Assembly: GCA_963829835.1 (NCBI GenBank)
Contig: CAWHKC010000004.1
Coordinates: 1,860,001 to 1,924,000 of the forward strand
Length of the DNA stretch: 64,000 nucleotides
Origin: Berkiella sp963829835
GTDB lineage: Bacteria > Pseudomonadota > Gammaproteobacteria > Berkiellales > Berkiellaceae
Direction: 5' to 3'
The position numbers and the translations under genes were made by a program. The notes beneath the pieces were generated by a model, which saw only the letters and a program-made list of their open reading frames with translations, had not been told where the DNA came from and ran no database searches. Below, one piece after another: positions 25,338-34,020 of this stretch (within the stretch, counting starts at the first letter, position 1; each line of letters starts with the position of its first letter).

Positions 25338-26524
25338 TATTCGTAGACGACTTTAGGCGGCGTGGTTCCATTCAAGGCAACCAATTTCTTCTGCAGATCT
25401 TGAGCTACCTTTTCATCCTTCAGCGGCCCAACGCGCACTTTAAAGGAATCTTTGTTCGCTTTTTTGCTTGGTAAAACATGCACGTCCACATTATTCAGTG
25501 CTTGGGTCAGAGTCGTTGCGCGATCAGCTAATTTTTGAGCGTTGGTCTTTTGGCTAAACGCACCTAATTGTATGTAAATCTGCTTACTTGCTTTTGCTGC
25601 CGGTGTAGATTTAGAAGTTGCTTTACTAGAAGCCACTTGAGTTGGTTTAGCAGCCGTTGACTTAGTAGCCACTTGAGTTGGTTTAGTAGCCGTTGACTTA
25701 GTAGCCACTTGAGTTGGTTTAGCAGCCGTTGACTTAGTAGCCACTTGAGCAGATTTAGCCGTCGTTGCTTTTGCAGAAACCCCTTGAGTAGGTTTAGCCG
25801 TTGTTGCTTTGTTCGAGGGCACTTGGGTAGGTTTAGCTGCCGTTGAGTTAGCAGCTACTTGAATTGGTTTAGTGGATTTTTTACCCGCATTCTTTGATTT
25901 TGAAGCCAGACGAGTATGTTCTTTTTGTTGTTTATGCCAAGCAACCGGATCGATAGCCGTGACGCGTACTTTGCCAGTTCCTGTGGCATGGATCCCCAAT
26001 TTTTTAGCTGCGGCATAAGATAAATCAAGAATTCTATCTTTTACAAAAGGGCCGCGATCATTGATCTTAACAATCACTTCTTTACCGTTACGAAGATTTT
26101 CTACTTTGGCATAGGTTGGTAGAGGAAGAGACTTGTGAGCAGCCGTCATGCCATACATGTCATAAGGTTCGCCACTTGAAGTTCGTTGGCCATGAAATTT
26201 TCGACCATACCAAGAGGCGGTTCCTTCAGTGACAAAGCCCTTGCTACGCGGCATGGTATGATAATTTACGCCAAAGACTTCATATTTTGAAGGATTGCCG
26301 TAGCGGCTCATTGGCTCAATTTTTGGTGTCGCATTAGGAATATGGGTCACATCAAGATCAATTTCAGGTGGGCCATCACCATCGTCTTGCTCCTGCGCGT
26401 AAGCGTCTTTGCTTTTGCCTTTGCCTTTCATGGATGGTTTGTGGGCACCATGATGACTACAAGCGCCAAGGAGCAAAGTCAGGATCAGTAAGGATCCTTT
26501 AAGTAATGGTTTTAATGTTGGCAT
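25337..26524 (-). CDS. rlpA: RlpA family septal-ring lytic transglycosylase, lipoprotein
   Basis: Outer-membrane lipoprotein acting on denuded glycan strands. The signal ends in the lipobox L-L-G-A-C. The double-psi beta-barrel runs from GTASWYGRKFHGQ, with the catalytic Glu (SSGEPYD), His (AAHKSL) and Asp (INDRGPF) in place. A long Lys/Thr/Ala/Gln-rich linker with 12-residue repeats follows, then a C-terminal SPOR domain (IYIQLGAFSQKTNAQKL). I use ATG 26524 with GAAGGGA ahead; the frame to 26545 begins with TTG. The linker is unusually long. The stop codon marks the edge of the 103-bp repeat. Confidence 0.94.
   Translation of the reverse strand: MPTLKPLLKGSLLILTLLLGACSHHGAHKPSMKGKGKSKDAYAQEQDDGDGPPEIDLDVTHIPNATPKIEPMSRYGNPSKYEVFGVNYHTMPRSKGFVTEGTASWYGRKFHGQRTSSGEPYDMYGMTAAHKSLPLPTYAKVENLRNGKEVIVKINDRGPFVKDRILDLSYAAAKKLGIHATGTGKVRVTAIDPVAWHKQQKEHTRLASKSKNAGKKSTKPIQVAANSTAAKPTQVPSNKATTAKPTQGVSAKATTAKSAQVATKSTAAKPTQVATKSTATKPTQVATKSTAAKPTQVASSKATSKSTPAAKASKQIYIQLGAFSQKTNAQKLADRATTLTQALNNVDVHVLPSKKANKDSFKVRVGPLKDEKVAQDLQKKLVALNGTTPPKVVYE
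25632..25775 (-). repeat. 36-bp tandem repeats inside rlpA
   Basis: Three near-identical 36-base units followed by a diverged fourth encode VATKSTAAKPTQ-type 12-mers in the linker between the barrel and SPOR domains. More decayed units continue to about 25860. The copy number stays in frame, so length can vary without breaking the gene. Confidence 0.85.
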
Positions 26525-26541
26525 GATTCCCTTCGCTTCCT

Positions 26542-27555
26542 TCAAGCATTAACTGAATGATGGTAAGCGCTTTTGACTTTCTCGCTTAAATTATAAACAG
26601 CCATCGCATACAGATTGCTATGATTATATCGTGTAATCACATAAAAGTTTTGGGCGCCTAACCAATATTCGGGTCCCGTTTTTCCTTCTAATGCAATCAG
26701 CGCAAAAGATTGATTGGGAGGGGTTACCTTTGGTCCTGATACGCCTAATTGTGTCATTTTTTGTATGGTAAGATCAGGTTTAGGATTCATCCCGCTTGCT
26801 AAGACTGCTTTAAATTTTTCGCCTTTTACTTTAGCAGGAAGAACAATTGGGTCTCCTTTTTTCCACCCATTTAACTTGAAGTAATTGGCCACACTGCCAA
26901 TAGCATCATCAACATTATTCATCAGATCACGTTGCCCGTTGTGATTGAAATCAATGGCATATCGTCTGTAACTACTCGAAATAAATTGCGGTTTACCCAT
27001 TGCGCCGGCATAGGAGCCTTTAATGGTGGTGGGATCCCATTTTTCTTCACGAGCAAGCAGCAAAAATTCTTCTAGCTCAGAGAGGAAAAATTTGGAGCGT
27101 GGGGGGTAATCAAAGCCTAAGGTGACTAAAGAATCTAGCACACTATGTTGGCCTGCATGTTTACCATAGAAAGTTTCAACGCCAATAATGGCAGTAATAA
27201 TTTCTGCTGGTACCCCATATTCTTTTTCAGCTTTTGCTAAGGCAGCTTTATTTTGTTTCCAAAAGACCACCCCTTCATCAATTCGCTTTTGAGTCAGAAA
27301 AATTGGCTCATAACGATGCCAGGGCATTTTTTCAGCGGGTTTAGAAATGGTGGTCAAAATAGTGGGTTGAATTTTTGCTTTGTTTAACCAACTTTTTAGC
27401 TGCACCGCATCAAAGTGATGCTTCTTCACCATCATGTTAACAAAGGCTTTAACATCTTCACGATCAGTTAACGGTTTTTCGTGGGCGTTCGCAGAAATTA
27501 GAAACAATAAACAAATTAATGAGATGAAAAATTGAGAAATACTACTTTTTTGCAT
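26542..27555 (-). CDS. mltB: Membrane-bound lytic murein transglycosylase B family
   Basis: Periplasmic cleavage of glycan strands with anhydro-MurNAc formation. A signal peptide spans about residues 1-24 (FFISLICLLFLISANA) without a lipobox Cys. The SLT-type catalytic Glu is in AIIGVETFYGKHAG, followed by the family motifs GSYAGAMGKPQFIS and DFNHNGQRDL. Start at ATG 27555, five bases after the rodA stop, giving 337 aa; a longer frame runs antisense-free through rodA but has no biological support. It is coupled within mrdA-rodA-mltB-rlpA. Confidence 0.94.
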   Translation of the reverse strand: MQKSSISQFFISLICLLFLISANAHEKPLTDREDVKAFVNMMVKKHHFDAVQLKSWLNKAKIQPTILTTISKPAEKMPWHRYEPIFLTQKRIDEGVVFWKQNKAALAKAEKEYGVPAEIITAIIGVETFYGKHAGQHSVLDSLVTLGFDYPPRSKFFLSELEEFLLLAREEKWDPTTIKGSYAGAMGKPQFISSSYRRYAIDFNHNGQRDLMNNVDDAIGSVANYFKLNGWKKGDPIVLPAKVKGEKFKAVLASGMNPKPDLTIQKMTQLGVSGPKVTPPNQSFALIALEGKTGPEYWLGAQNFYVITRYNHSNLYAMAVYNLSEKVKSAYHHSVNA

Positions 27556-27560
27556 GTTGC

Positions 27561-28706
27561 CTACCTTGGCGAAATTTTTTGTTGAGATTGAATGGCTACA
27601 AGCATACCGAAAGCTGCCATCCACGTCACCAGGGAAGTACCGCCATAACTGACCAATGGAAGAGGACAACCAACCACGGGAAGCAAACCGCTTACCATGC
27701 CAATATTGATAAAGAAACAAATAAAGAAGCCAAACACAATTCCGCCTGCAACTAAACGATTGAAAGTATCTTGGGTTTGGATCATGATTTTTATGCCGCG
27801 AAGAATAACGCCAAAATACAATAAGCAAAGTACACAGGCCCCGATAAAGCCGAATTCTTCTCCTAATACACTAAAGATAAAGTCGGTAGTGCGTTCGGGA
27901 AGAAAATTGAGTTGGACTTGGGTCCCTAAGCACCATCCTTTACCATAGAGCCCACCCGATCCAATCGCAATTTTGGACTGAATGATATGGTAGCCACTAC
28001 CAAGGGGATCGCTTTCTGGATTGAGAAAAGTCATGACTCTTTGGCGTTGATAGTCATGTAAAACCCACCACAGCAAAGGTAATCCGGCTAAAGCTAAAGC
28101 AAACATTTTAATAATTAAGCGCCAACGGATCCCCGCAAAGAATAAGACACCAAACCCTGTGCCAATTACTAAAAGACCGGTTCCTAAATCAGGTTGTTTA
28201 GCAATTAATAATCCTGGCACAAAAATGATTACAAGACTGATGAGCAAAGGCATCCTATCAACCGGCAATGTTTTATTTGATAAGTAGTATGCCAGCATTA
28301 AAGGTGAAACTAATTTCATGAATTCTGATGGTTGAAAGCGAATACCGCCTAAATTGATCCAACGTTGCGCTCCTTTACTTGCGGTCCCCAAGATAAGGAC
28401 ACTGAGTAATAGAATGATACCAATCCCATAGAGAAAGGGAGCCCATTGTTTGAAGGTGCGAGGTGAAATCTGAGCCATGACAAAAAAAGCAACAAAACTA
28501 ATACCAACATGGATTCCATGTCGGATCAAGATCGCCGTTTTTTGTCCGCTGGCACTATATATTAAACCAAAACTCAGGGCGAGTAATAAGCCAATGAGCA
28601 CAAACAACCAGCCATCCCAATTGAGATTACCAAGCAGTTTTACCCCTGGTAAACGTCGCCACTTAGGTGGATTAAGATGCGGCGGGTATTTCGTTCGGCT
28701 CAGCAT
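27561..28706 (-). CDS. rodA: Rod shape-determining SEDS glycosyltransferase RodA
   Basis: Polymerises glycan strands in the elongasome with PBP2. It has ten hydrophobic helices and the SEDS motifs IRFQPSEFMKL, KQPDLGTGLLV (catalytic Asp) and the C-terminal PLPLVSYGGTSL. 381 aa is normal. The ATG at 28706 lies 35 bp inside the end of mrdA, an overlap that suggests coupled translation of the two partners. Confidence 0.96.
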   Translation of the reverse strand: MLSRTKYPPHLNPPKWRRLPGVKLLGNLNWDGWLFVLIGLLLALSFGLIYSASGQKTAILIRHGIHVGISFVAFFVMAQISPRTFKQWAPFLYGIGIILLLSVLILGTASKGAQRWINLGGIRFQPSEFMKLVSPLMLAYYLSNKTLPVDRMPLLISLVIIFVPGLLIAKQPDLGTGLLVIGTGFGVLFFAGIRWRLIIKMFALALAGLPLLWWVLHDYQRQRVMTFLNPESDPLGSGYHIIQSKIAIGSGGLYGKGWCLGTQVQLNFLPERTTDFIFSVLGEEFGFIGACVLCLLYFGVILRGIKIMIQTQDTFNRLVAGGIVFGFFICFFINIGMVSGLLPVVGCPLPLVSYGGTSLVTWMAAFGMLVAIQSQQKISPR

Positions 28707-30507
28707 AAGGGGTTTCCGTTAAATATTTTTCCATCACGTTGCGGGCAACTGCCGCGCTGGCGCGTTGGTTTTCTAATAATACCGCAATAACAATTTTGGG
28801 TTGGCTCACTGGTGCAAAACCAATAAAAAGCGAATGGTCGCGTAAATGTTGTGCAGTGCTATCGTGATCGTATTTTTCATTTGCTTTTAAGCCAAACACC
28901 TGTGCGGTGCCTGTTTTTCCTGCAACATCTATCGTAAAACCTGAAAAGTGTTTGTAAGCCGTTCCTCTTGGATGTTGAGTCACTTGATGCATTGGCTCGA
29001 TGATAGCATCCCAATTTTTTTCATCGGGTATTTTGAGGGTAGGTAATCTCTTTGGAGTAAGTTCTTTATTGAGATGAGGACCATATGCCTGACCTCGCAT
29101 AGCAATGTATGAGGCAACTGTTGCCAGTTGTAATGGGGTTGCCAAGATATATCCTTGACCAATGCCAGTGATGAGTGTTTCACCAGGATACCAAACAGTA
29201 CCGTAGGTTTTTTTCTTCCAAGCATTTGTGGGAACATTCCCTTTTAATTCCCCAGGAAGATCAATTCCAGTGAGTTTGCCTAATCCCACATCCGAAAACC
29301 AGGAAGAAAGTTGTGAGATCCCAAGTTTTTCAGCAAGGATATAGTAATAAATATCACAAGACTCACGGATGGATTTTTCTAAATCGGTCCACCCATGTCC
29401 TTTTTCTTGCCAATCTCGATATAACCTGCCAACACCATTTAATTGGTACCAACCCGGATCAAATACTTTTTGCCCAGTAGTTATTTTTTGAGTGCTTAAT
29501 CCTGCTAATGCAACAATGGGTTTTACGGTTGATGCAGGAGGATACTGTCCTTGTATGGCACGATTAAAAAGAGGTCGGTCAGGTGCAAGTCTAAGTGCTT
29601 GGTATGATTTATGGTCAAGCCCGCGTACAAATTGGTTTGGATCAAATGTGGGTGTACTTGCAAGTGCTAAGATCTCTCCATTGTTAGGATCAATCACCAC
29701 AATAGCGCCGCGATTTTCGCCCAAAGCCTGCGTTGCGATTTGCTGCAAATCGACATCGATAGTTAAATGTAAATCAGCACCTGATGTCGCAGGAATGGTA
29801 GAGAGTGCTCGAACTTCTCTCCCTAGAACATCTGTTTCCATTTGTTGATAGCCAGGTGAACCTTGCAATTGATTTTCATAAAATTTTTCAAGCCCCGTTT
29901 TTCCTAATTGATAAGTTCCGGCATAACGCTTTTTATCCATTTTGACTAAATCATCTTTATTGGCCTCACTGACATAACCTAAAACATGTCCAAGGAGTGC
30001 ACCATAAGGATAGTCACGAATAAGATCGACCATTAACACAACGCCAGGTAATCGATATTGATTCACAGCAAAACGACTTACCTCTTCTTCGGACAGTTTC
30101 AATTTGATAATTTGTCGTTGATGTTTGGGGCTGTGAGCGGTTTTATCAAGAAATAATTGACGCTGTTCACTATCAATAGGGATAATTTTGTTAAGTTCAT
30201 CGAGGGTTTGAGATATATCAGTGACTTGTTCAGGGATAATGGCTAAATGGAAAGCGGGTACATTTTTCGCCAATAGTTTACCATTACGATCATAGATAAG
30301 CCCTCGCGGAGGAGGGATGGGAACAAGACGAAGTTGGTTTTTATTTGAGAGAGTGGCATATTTTTGATGATCGGTTATTTGTAAATAAGCTACACGCCCT
30401 AATAAAATGACAATCATAATACCAATGAGGATTATCCCAATAACAGCGCGTTGGGAGATGAGACGTTTCTCTTGAAAACGTGAGTGTAAATGTTGGTGTT
30501 TATGCAT
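28672..30507 (-). CDS. mrdA: Penicillin-binding protein 2 (elongasome transpeptidase)
   Basis: Class B PBP. It has an N-terminal membrane anchor (about residues 19-43, IGIILIGIMIVILLGRVAYL), a pedestal domain with RGLIYDRNGKLLA, and the transpeptidase domain with S-x-x-K (PPASTVKP), S-x-D (ESCDIYYY) and KTG (AGKTGTAQV). 611 aa is typical. It is paired with rodA downstream. No strong ribosome site is seen before ATG 30507. Confidence 0.96.
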   Translation of the reverse strand: MHKHQHLHSRFQEKRLISQRAVIGIILIGIMIVILLGRVAYLQITDHQKYATLSNKNQLRLVPIPPPRGLIYDRNGKLLAKNVPAFHLAIIPEQVTDISQTLDELNKIIPIDSEQRQLFLDKTAHSPKHQRQIIKLKLSEEEVSRFAVNQYRLPGVVLMVDLIRDYPYGALLGHVLGYVSEANKDDLVKMDKKRYAGTYQLGKTGLEKFYENQLQGSPGYQQMETDVLGREVRALSTIPATSGADLHLTIDVDLQQIATQALGENRGAIVVIDPNNGEILALASTPTFDPNQFVRGLDHKSYQALRLAPDRPLFNRAIQGQYPPASTVKPIVALAGLSTQKITTGQKVFDPGWYQLNGVGRLYRDWQEKGHGWTDLEKSIRESCDIYYYILAEKLGISQLSSWFSDVGLGKLTGIDLPGELKGNVPTNAWKKKTYGTVWYPGETLITGIGQGYILATPLQLATVASYIAMRGQAYGPHLNKELTPKRLPTLKIPDEKNWDAIIEPMHQVTQHPRGTAYKHFSGFTIDVAGKTGTAQVFGLKANEKYDHDSTAQHLRDHSLFIGFAPVSQPKIVIAVLLENQRASAAVARNVMEKYLTETPYAEPNEIPAAS

Positions 30508-30552
30508 AGTGTTGTCACAGTATCGCTTGTTGTAAAAGTCAGCTCAAGCTGT

Positions 30553-30888
30553 TTATTTTAGTTTTGGAAGTTGTGTAACTGCTTCAGGAGACTTAACAGT
30601 TTCGTTTAAAGCAGGTACATTGGAAGATGAAGGTAAAAAAGCCTTAGCTGAGACCAAGTTTGGCGCTATTGCTGATTGAGCTTTGGTTAAAAAAAGGGGA
30701 TTTTGTTTTAAAGATGCTTCCAAGCGTAATTCGCGAGCATTCGAGATAATGATGCTGGTAAAGGTGATGCTAATCATCATAAAACAGCAAATAGCTATGA
30801 AAGTGGAAGAGGTATAAACAAAACCCGCTAAGAGACAGCTAATGAGCGCTGTTCTTTTAGGATTAGTTATCTTAGGAAAAAGTTTCAT
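30553..30888 (-). CDS. Small single-pass membrane protein upstream of mrdA
   Basis: 111 residues: a basic N-terminus (KLFPKITNPKR), a long hydrophobic stretch at about residues 13-48, then a polar Ser/Ala/Pro-rich part. This predicts an inner-membrane anchor with a periplasmic tail. No family recognised. It ends 45 bp before mrdA on the same strand, so it is probably cotranscribed with the PBP2/RodA pair. This slot is not occupied by a gene in the E. coli order. The ribosome site is weak. Confidence 0.6.
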   Translation of the reverse strand: MKLFPKITNPKRTALISCLLAGFVYTSSTFIAICCFMMISITFTSIIISNARELRLEASLKQNPLFLTKAQSAIAPNLVSAKAFLPSSSNVPALNETVKSPEAVTQLPKLK

Positions 30889-31072
30889 AACAAACTTAAA
30901 CTATATAATGTAAGGCGACCATATTATATTTAGAGATTTTCTATAATCAAGAAAATAAATTGTGCCTGAACAAGATCTAGCTTATTTTTTAGTATGGAAG
31001 ACGATGACTTTTTTATAAGTTGAAAAAATAACATAATACTATTAAGAATGTCACTATGGCATTGAGGCAAAA

Positions 31073-31747
31073 ATGAAAAAACGTTTTGGTAGCTATAATC
31101 TAACTTTCATGACAGTGCTTTTGCTGATGCTATTAGTGGGTGGGAAGGCCCAAGCGCAACCGATAGGTGAAGATCCTGGTCCAGTTTATACCCAAATGAT
31201 ATTGCAATGGGCAAAAGAAACCCATTTTGCTCAGAATGCCGCTGAAGTTATTGTGGCAAAATTTAAATTAGACATGGAAAATAATCCCAAAATGAAAGCA
31301 GCGATGACACCTGAACTCATCGCAGATCTTGAACAATTTTTTTACGAATTATTTCTTTCACCAGAAACGATAAAAGATCTTGCCGCTTTGTATGCTCAGT
31401 ATTTTACTTTAGATGATATGCAAGATTTAATTAAATTCTACCAAAGCCCGGTTGGCCAAAAACTGATCAAAAATGATCCTGCAATTAAGATTGGAACACA
31501 GCACATTGGGGAAGCACTTTTGAAAAGGCACGAAAAAGAATATATGGGTGTTATTGCAAAACATTTAGTGCCAGAGAAAAAGGCTGAACAACCAAAAACC
31601 TCCCAATCTAACTTCCACCTCCTACTTCCCGCGACTTGTTCGCGGGATCTCGCGGCACGTAGCATTGGTGATGCTATTCTCTATGGTAAGGATGATTCGT
31701 TAGGACACTTCCCGCTCTATACAACTGTTCAAGCAACAACACCCTAA
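31073..31747 (+). CDS. DUF2059 family exported protein with repeat-derived C-terminus
   Basis: A signal peptide (about residues 1-29, ending K-A-Q-A) is followed by a DUF2059-type helical domain with the recognisable LYAQYFTLDDMQDLIKFYQS. The natural protein seems to end near residue 183. From there the frame runs through a family B palindromic repeat (31621-31662) and then 74 bases into the 3' end of rlmH on the opposite strand. The last 40 or so residues (LLLPATCSRDLAARS onward) are thus repeat plus antisense rlmH. Function unknown. Confidence 0.8.
   Translation: MKKRFGSYNLTFMTVLLLMLLVGGKAQAQPIGEDPGPVYTQMILQWAKETHFAQNAAEVIVAKFKLDMENNPKMKAAMTPELIADLEQFFYELFLSPETIKDLAALYAQYFTLDDMQDLIKFYQSPVGQKLIKNDPAIKIGTQHIGEALLKRHEKEYMGVIAKHLVPEKKAEQPKTSQSNFHLLLPATCSRDLAARSIGDAILYGKDDSLGHFPLYTTVQATTP
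31621..31662 (+). repeat. Family B palindromic repeat inserted in the 3' end of the DUF2059 gene
   Basis: CCCGCGA-CTTGT-TCGCGGG hairpin followed by TCTCGCGGCACGTAG. The GCGACTTGTTCGCGG core is identical to the copy at 58738. It is translated as part of the DUF2059 frame and ends 11 bases before the rlmH stop. Confidence 0.8.
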
Positions 31748-32144
31748 CCAGAGCATGTGGAAACGTTAAGGCTGATAATGACCAGCGTTGATTGGCGCGT
31801 GCTAAACATTTTTGTGATAGGCCATCAGGCCCACCAATTAAGAAGATAAGATCTTTACCACGTTGCTGCCAAGTGGCTAATTCCTCAGATAATTTTAAAG
31901 TAGACCAACCTATGCCTGCAACATCCAAGGCAATCACATGATCATCAGGGGAGATTTTTTGTAAGATTTTCGTCGCTTCCTCTTCTTTATAATCAGCGAC
32001 ATGACCTGCTTTATGTCTTCTCGCCGCAGGACATTCTACCAAAGTGCATTTCATAAAACGTTGCAAACGTGTTAAATAATCTTCACACGCTAGCATGCAC
32101 CATTTTGGCATTTTATGGCCTACGGCTAAGATTTGGCATTGCAT
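31674..32144 (-). CDS. rlmH: 23S rRNA pseudouridine-1915 N3-methyltransferase
   Basis: SPOUT methyltransferase of the ribosomal A-site helix. 156 aa with the SAM-knot motif FLIGGPDGL and the conserved end YRAGSVLTNHPYHRE. The start at 32144 is seven bases after the rsfS stop. Its 3' end overlaps the antisense DUF2059 frame by 74 bp. Confidence 0.96.
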   Translation of the reverse strand: MQCQILAVGHKMPKWCMLACEDYLTRLQRFMKCTLVECPAARRHKAGHVADYKEEEATKILQKISPDDHVIALDVAGIGWSTLKLSEELATWQQRGKDLIFLIGGPDGLSQKCLARANQRWSLSALTFPHALVRVLLLEQLYRAGSVLTNHPYHRE

Positions 32145-32151
32145 TTAAATA

Positions 32152-32493
32152 CTAAGCCACAGCTTGCTGTTGGCTTGTTGTCCATAATTTTTCAAGATTG
32201 TAAAAATCTCTTGTTCTGGGTTGCATAATATGTACGACCACATCACCTAAATCAACAAGCACCCATTCGTCTTCTGTATCGCCTTCGATACCAAAGGGTT
32301 GAACTGTGCGCTCTTTCATTTTGTGGATTAAGTTATCAGCTATAGAGCGAACATGCCTACTAGAAGTACCAGAGGCGATAACCATGTAATCCGTTATTGA
32401 AGTGATATGACGAACATCGAGAGGGGTAACTTGGACGGCTTTTAAATCACTAAGATCATTGAGTACAGCGTTGAGTAACTCGTTTGTATTCAT
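32152..32493 (-). CDS. rsfS: Ribosome silencing factor RsfS
   Basis: Binds L14 (uL14) and blocks subunit joining when nutrients are low. It has the DUF143 fold with VIASGTSSRHVRSIAD and the GDVVVHIMQPRTRDFYNLE segment. Start at ATG 32493 with AAGGAAAA upstream (113 aa); a frame to 32538 has no ribosome site. It follows a 160-bp gap after holA where nadD would normally be. Confidence 0.95.
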   Translation of the reverse strand: MNTNELLNAVLNDLSDLKAVQVTPLDVRHITSITDYMVIASGTSSRHVRSIADNLIHKMKERTVQPFGIEGDTEDEWVLVDLGDVVVHIMQPRTRDFYNLEKLWTTSQQQAVA

Positions 32494-32653
32494 AGTTTTC
32501 CTTCTAATGATTTTCAATACCTGTAAACCGCAGAGCATTGAAACTAGTTTGTTGCATATTCCCCTTTATATTCAATCTTCCTTACTTTTAATATATACCT
32601 AGAAGCGAAATGTTAACAGAGGGATACTGGCAAAATATCCAAAAAATAAGCAT

Positions 32654-33520
32654 TTAAAAAATTGGAGATCCGCACAGATGTAGGCTTACATCGAGCACAT
32701 TTCTCCAAGCACTTGTCATATCACCAGATTTTAATTGTTTATCTGCCACAGATAAAGCTGGGAGCAGGGAAATGTAGCGTTGCGGTGGTAGTGTGCGTAG
32801 GGTTTGTGCCAACGCCCAAATAACAAGTGGTAAAGCCGTTCCAGACTCTTTCAGACAGCTTACTATTTTAATAACCCGGGATGATTGTTTTGACAGAGCG
32901 GCACTACATAGATCAGTTACTTCAAACTGACTTTGTTGAGAGAATTCACCTGGTGCGCCTGCTAACAACCGCAGGCGGTCTATCTCTTGAGCTGCGCCAA
33001 GACAATTGCCTTCAGTATGGTGAAGCAATAACTGCCTCATTTGGGGATCTAAAACCAGACCTTGTTGCGTCGCACGCTTCTCAACCCAAGCAGAAAATTG
33101 TGAAGGTGAAAGCGGCCAATGAGGAATGACAACCCCTTTTTGTTCTACTTGCGTAAACCATTTTGCTTGTTGATGTTGACGCGTTAATTGCCCAGCCTGA
33201 ATCAGTAAATAAGTGTCTGGGTAAGTTTTTTCAAGGATTTGAGCTAATTTTGAAGCAAGCGCTGCACTTGGTTTTGTTATTCTACATTCAATAAGGCGAC
33301 GCTGCGTAAATAATGAGGGTTGCTCTAATTGAGAAATAAGAGACTCTTCTTCAGTATCCAGGGCTAAAATAATTTGCTCAACTTCTCCCAATTTGTGCAC
33401 TCGCTGACGGACAAGTGTAGCGCTTTCATCAATGAGAAAGGGTTCCATGCCATAAAGTAAATAAATGGGGGCGACATTTTTTTCGAGTTGTTGAGCAAGA
33501 GCTTGAGGAGTAGTGCGCAT
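32654..33520 (-). CDS. holA: DNA polymerase III delta subunit
   Basis: Clamp-loader subunit that opens the beta clamp. The N-terminal APIYLLYGMEPFLIDESA and the LIQAGQLTRQHQQAKW stretch are typical, and the C-terminus LDVSLHLCG aligns with the family end. At 288 aa it is clearly shorter than the 343-aa E. coli protein; the loss seems to be in the C-terminal collar domain. Start set at ATG 33520, two bases after the lptE stop, rather than TTG 33541 inside lptE. Confidence 0.88.
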   Translation of the reverse strand: MRTTPQALAQQLEKNVAPIYLLYGMEPFLIDESATLVRQRVHKLGEVEQIILALDTEEESLISQLEQPSLFTQRRLIECRITKPSAALASKLAQILEKTYPDTYLLIQAGQLTRQHQQAKWFTQVEQKGVVIPHWPLSPSQFSAWVEKRATQQGLVLDPQMRQLLLHHTEGNCLGAAQEIDRLRLLAGAPGEFSQQSQFEVTDLCSAALSKQSSRVIKIVSCLKESGTALPLVIWALAQTLRTLPPQRYISLLPALSVADKQLKSGDMTSAWRNVLDVSLHLCGSPIF

Positions 33521-33521
33521 A

Positions 33522-34013
33522 TTAGTTTGGGCGACTTGCAAGAAATCGAACGAGCTGGCTAATGATATCTGCTTGCATTTCTCGTTCTATCACAATTTTT
33601 TCGGCGTTATCTCCCAAATGCTGATTGGGATTGATTTGCCGATCACGTTCTGTATAAAGCTCAACGCGTTCGATGCGTTTATCTTCAAAAGAAAACACAA
33701 CTGACATTTTGAGACGTTCGCGACGTAATTCACTATCTGGACCATACACTAAAGGAAGATTAGTAATATTTTGTGATAAAACTATCAAGGTTGGGACGGT
33801 CTTATTTTTTTGCGCATTTTCAGTGACATGAATTGATGAGGCAAGTAATGCGCGATACAATCCTTGATGCATGGTATTGGAACCCGTTAAGGGTAAATAC
33901 ATTTGCGGATATTTCAATCCCAATTGTGCTTGACTATGGCGCAGATGAAAGCCGCAGCCCCAAAGTGTTAAGGAGAGCATGACAAACATTGTTAAAGCAA
34001 TTTTTTGTCGCAT
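33522..34013 (-). CDS. lptE: LPS-assembly lipoprotein LptE
   Basis: Outer-membrane plug of the LptD/E translocon. The lipobox L-W-G-C is followed by GFHLRH, the family-typical start of the mature protein. The mid-region SSIHVTENA and the QADIISQLVRFLASR end also fit. I use ATG 34013 (163 aa), after the leuS stop, rather than TTG 34034. It lies between leuS and holA as in other gammaproteobacteria. Confidence 0.92.
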   Translation of the reverse strand: MRQKIALTMFVMLSLTLWGCGFHLRHSQAQLGLKYPQMYLPLTGSNTMHQGLYRALLASSIHVTENAQKNKTVPTLIVLSQNITNLPLVYGPDSELRRERLKMSVVFSFEDKRIERVELYTERDRQINPNQHLGDNAEKIVIEREMQADIISQLVRFLASRPN

Positions 34014-34020
34014 GATCACT

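Noticed and set aside
25189..25371. Small open frame across the rlpA-dacA gap
   Set aside because: It lies almost wholly inside the 103-bp inverted repeat and has no ribosome site.
26542..27828. MltB with a 91-residue N-terminal extension
   Set aside because: The extension overlaps rodA in another frame and hides a normal signal peptide; the ATG at 27555 fits the family.
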